A stretch of 64,000 bases of DNA, taken from positions 620,001 to 684,000 of the forward strand of contig NZ_CP069812.1 of NCBI RefSeq assembly GCF_016894385.1. Direction: 5' to 3'. Below the pieces are notes generated by a model, which saw nothing but the letters and a program-made list of their open reading frames with translations, ran no database searches and was not told the DNA's origin. This document shows positions 63,791-64,000 of the stretch, in pieces; the stretch's first letter is position 1; every line of letters starts with the position of its first letter. The DNA is from Cupriavidus oxalaticus. GTDB taxonomy: Bacteria > Pseudomonadota > Gammaproteobacteria > Burkholderiales > Burkholderiaceae. A program made the translations under genes and the position numbers.

Positions 63791-64000
63791 ATGAACGCAC
63801 TGCAAGCCATCCCCCAGATCCGCCATGAAGCGCTGCGCATCGCCGGCGAAAAGATCTACCGCGAAGACGTGATCGAGGTGACCTACCCGTACACGGGTGA
63901 AGTCATCGCCACCGTGCCCAGGGCCACGCTCGACGACGTGCGCCGCGCCTACCGCATCGCGCGCGACTACCAGCCCGCGCTGACGCGCTACGAGCGCTAC
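63791..64000 (+). CDS. phnY: Phosphonoacetaldehyde dehydrogenase PhnY (N-terminal 70 codons; runs off the window)
   Basis: The visible 70 residues (RIAGEKIYREDVIEVTYPYTG, then EVIATVPRATLDDVRRAYRIA and YQPALTRYERY) match the start of phosphonoacetaldehyde dehydrogenases, NAD-dependent enzymes making phosphonoacetate. The catalytic Cys and Glu lie beyond the window. In other bacteria PhnY works with PhnW and PhnA to degrade 2-aminoethylphosphonate. ATG at 63791; RBS is weak. Assigned from homology of the N-terminus plus context. Confidence 0.8.
   Translation, partial: MNALQAIPQIRHEALRIAGEKIYREDVIEVTYPYTGEVIATVPRATLDDVRRAYRIARDYQPALTRYERY

Overview
The window is GC-rich (roughly two-thirds G+C by eye), densely coding DNA from a beta-proteobacterium. 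The gene set (fdsGBACD soluble formate dehydrogenase with its adjoining ModE-like regulator, dctBD-dctA, a hut cluster, modABC-modE, a phosphonate cluster) points to a Cupriavidus/Ralstonia-type chromosome, most likely Cupriavidus. No rRNA, tRNA, phage, insertion sequence or CRISPR array was seen. Almost all of the window is ordinary chromosomal backbone; the accessory signs are a gene-fusion scar near the left end, a vapBC module inside the hut region and families of short intergenic palindromic repeats.

Layout. 1-8.7 kb: a small charged protein, a UdgX-type uracil-DNA-binding protein behind a PIG-L deacetylase that carries a glycosyltransferase N-terminal stub, a hypothetical, a giant CheB-CheR-PAS-histidine kinase-receiver protein, a lone CheB, and a serine-recombinase-fold protein with a ruined active site. 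9.2-17.6 kb: hemerythrin, 7Fe ferredoxin, fdsR, and the divergent fdsGBACD operon. 17.6-27.6 kb: DUF899 protein, a monofunctional peptidoglycan glycosyltransferase, a DASS transporter, a tyrosine phosphatase, modE, and modABC with a near-perfect ModE box, then a D-isomer hydroxyacid dehydrogenase and a nucleoside deoxyribosyltransferase-like protein. 27.8-36.1 kb: an AI-2E-type permease heading a split pqiAABC operon, and a divergent HPP-CBS / ClC-CBS pair around a shared palindrome. 36.3-39.5 kb: Lrp regulator divergent from an arginine-deiminase-superfamily gene plus ornithine cyclodeaminase, then an excisionase-type HTH protein. 39.9-44.7 kb: dctD, dctB, dctA, with a sigma-54 promoter and two upstream dyads. 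45.4-51.2 kb: hutG, a transporter, hutU, vapBC and hutC. 51.2-60 kb: a MASE1-PAS-GGDEF-EAL protein, a diheme cytochrome c, an acyltransferase, a small winged-helix protein, an MltF-like transglycosylase and a Lys/Glu-rich exported protein. 60-64 kb: a LysR regulator divergent from a phosphonate-associated iron alcohol dehydrogenase, an MFS transporter and the first 70 codons of a phosphonoacetaldehyde dehydrogenase.

How it fits together. The formate dehydrogenase is a molybdenum enzyme, and the same window holds molybdate uptake (modABC), its repressor (modE with its operator) and the FdhD-type maturation factor (fdsC). The nutrient modules (C4-dicarboxylates, histidine, arginine/ornithine, aminoethylphosphonate-type phosphonates, formate) each sit beside their own regulator, and for several the likely operator can be read directly. 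I did not find a clear-cut new multigene system. The best candidates for undescribed biology are the dead-recombinase regulator with its 24-bp palindrome, the HPP-CBS/ClC-CBS pair with a shared palindrome, the excisionase-HTH/receiver-like protein, and the PIG-L/UdgX pair built on a deletion fusion.
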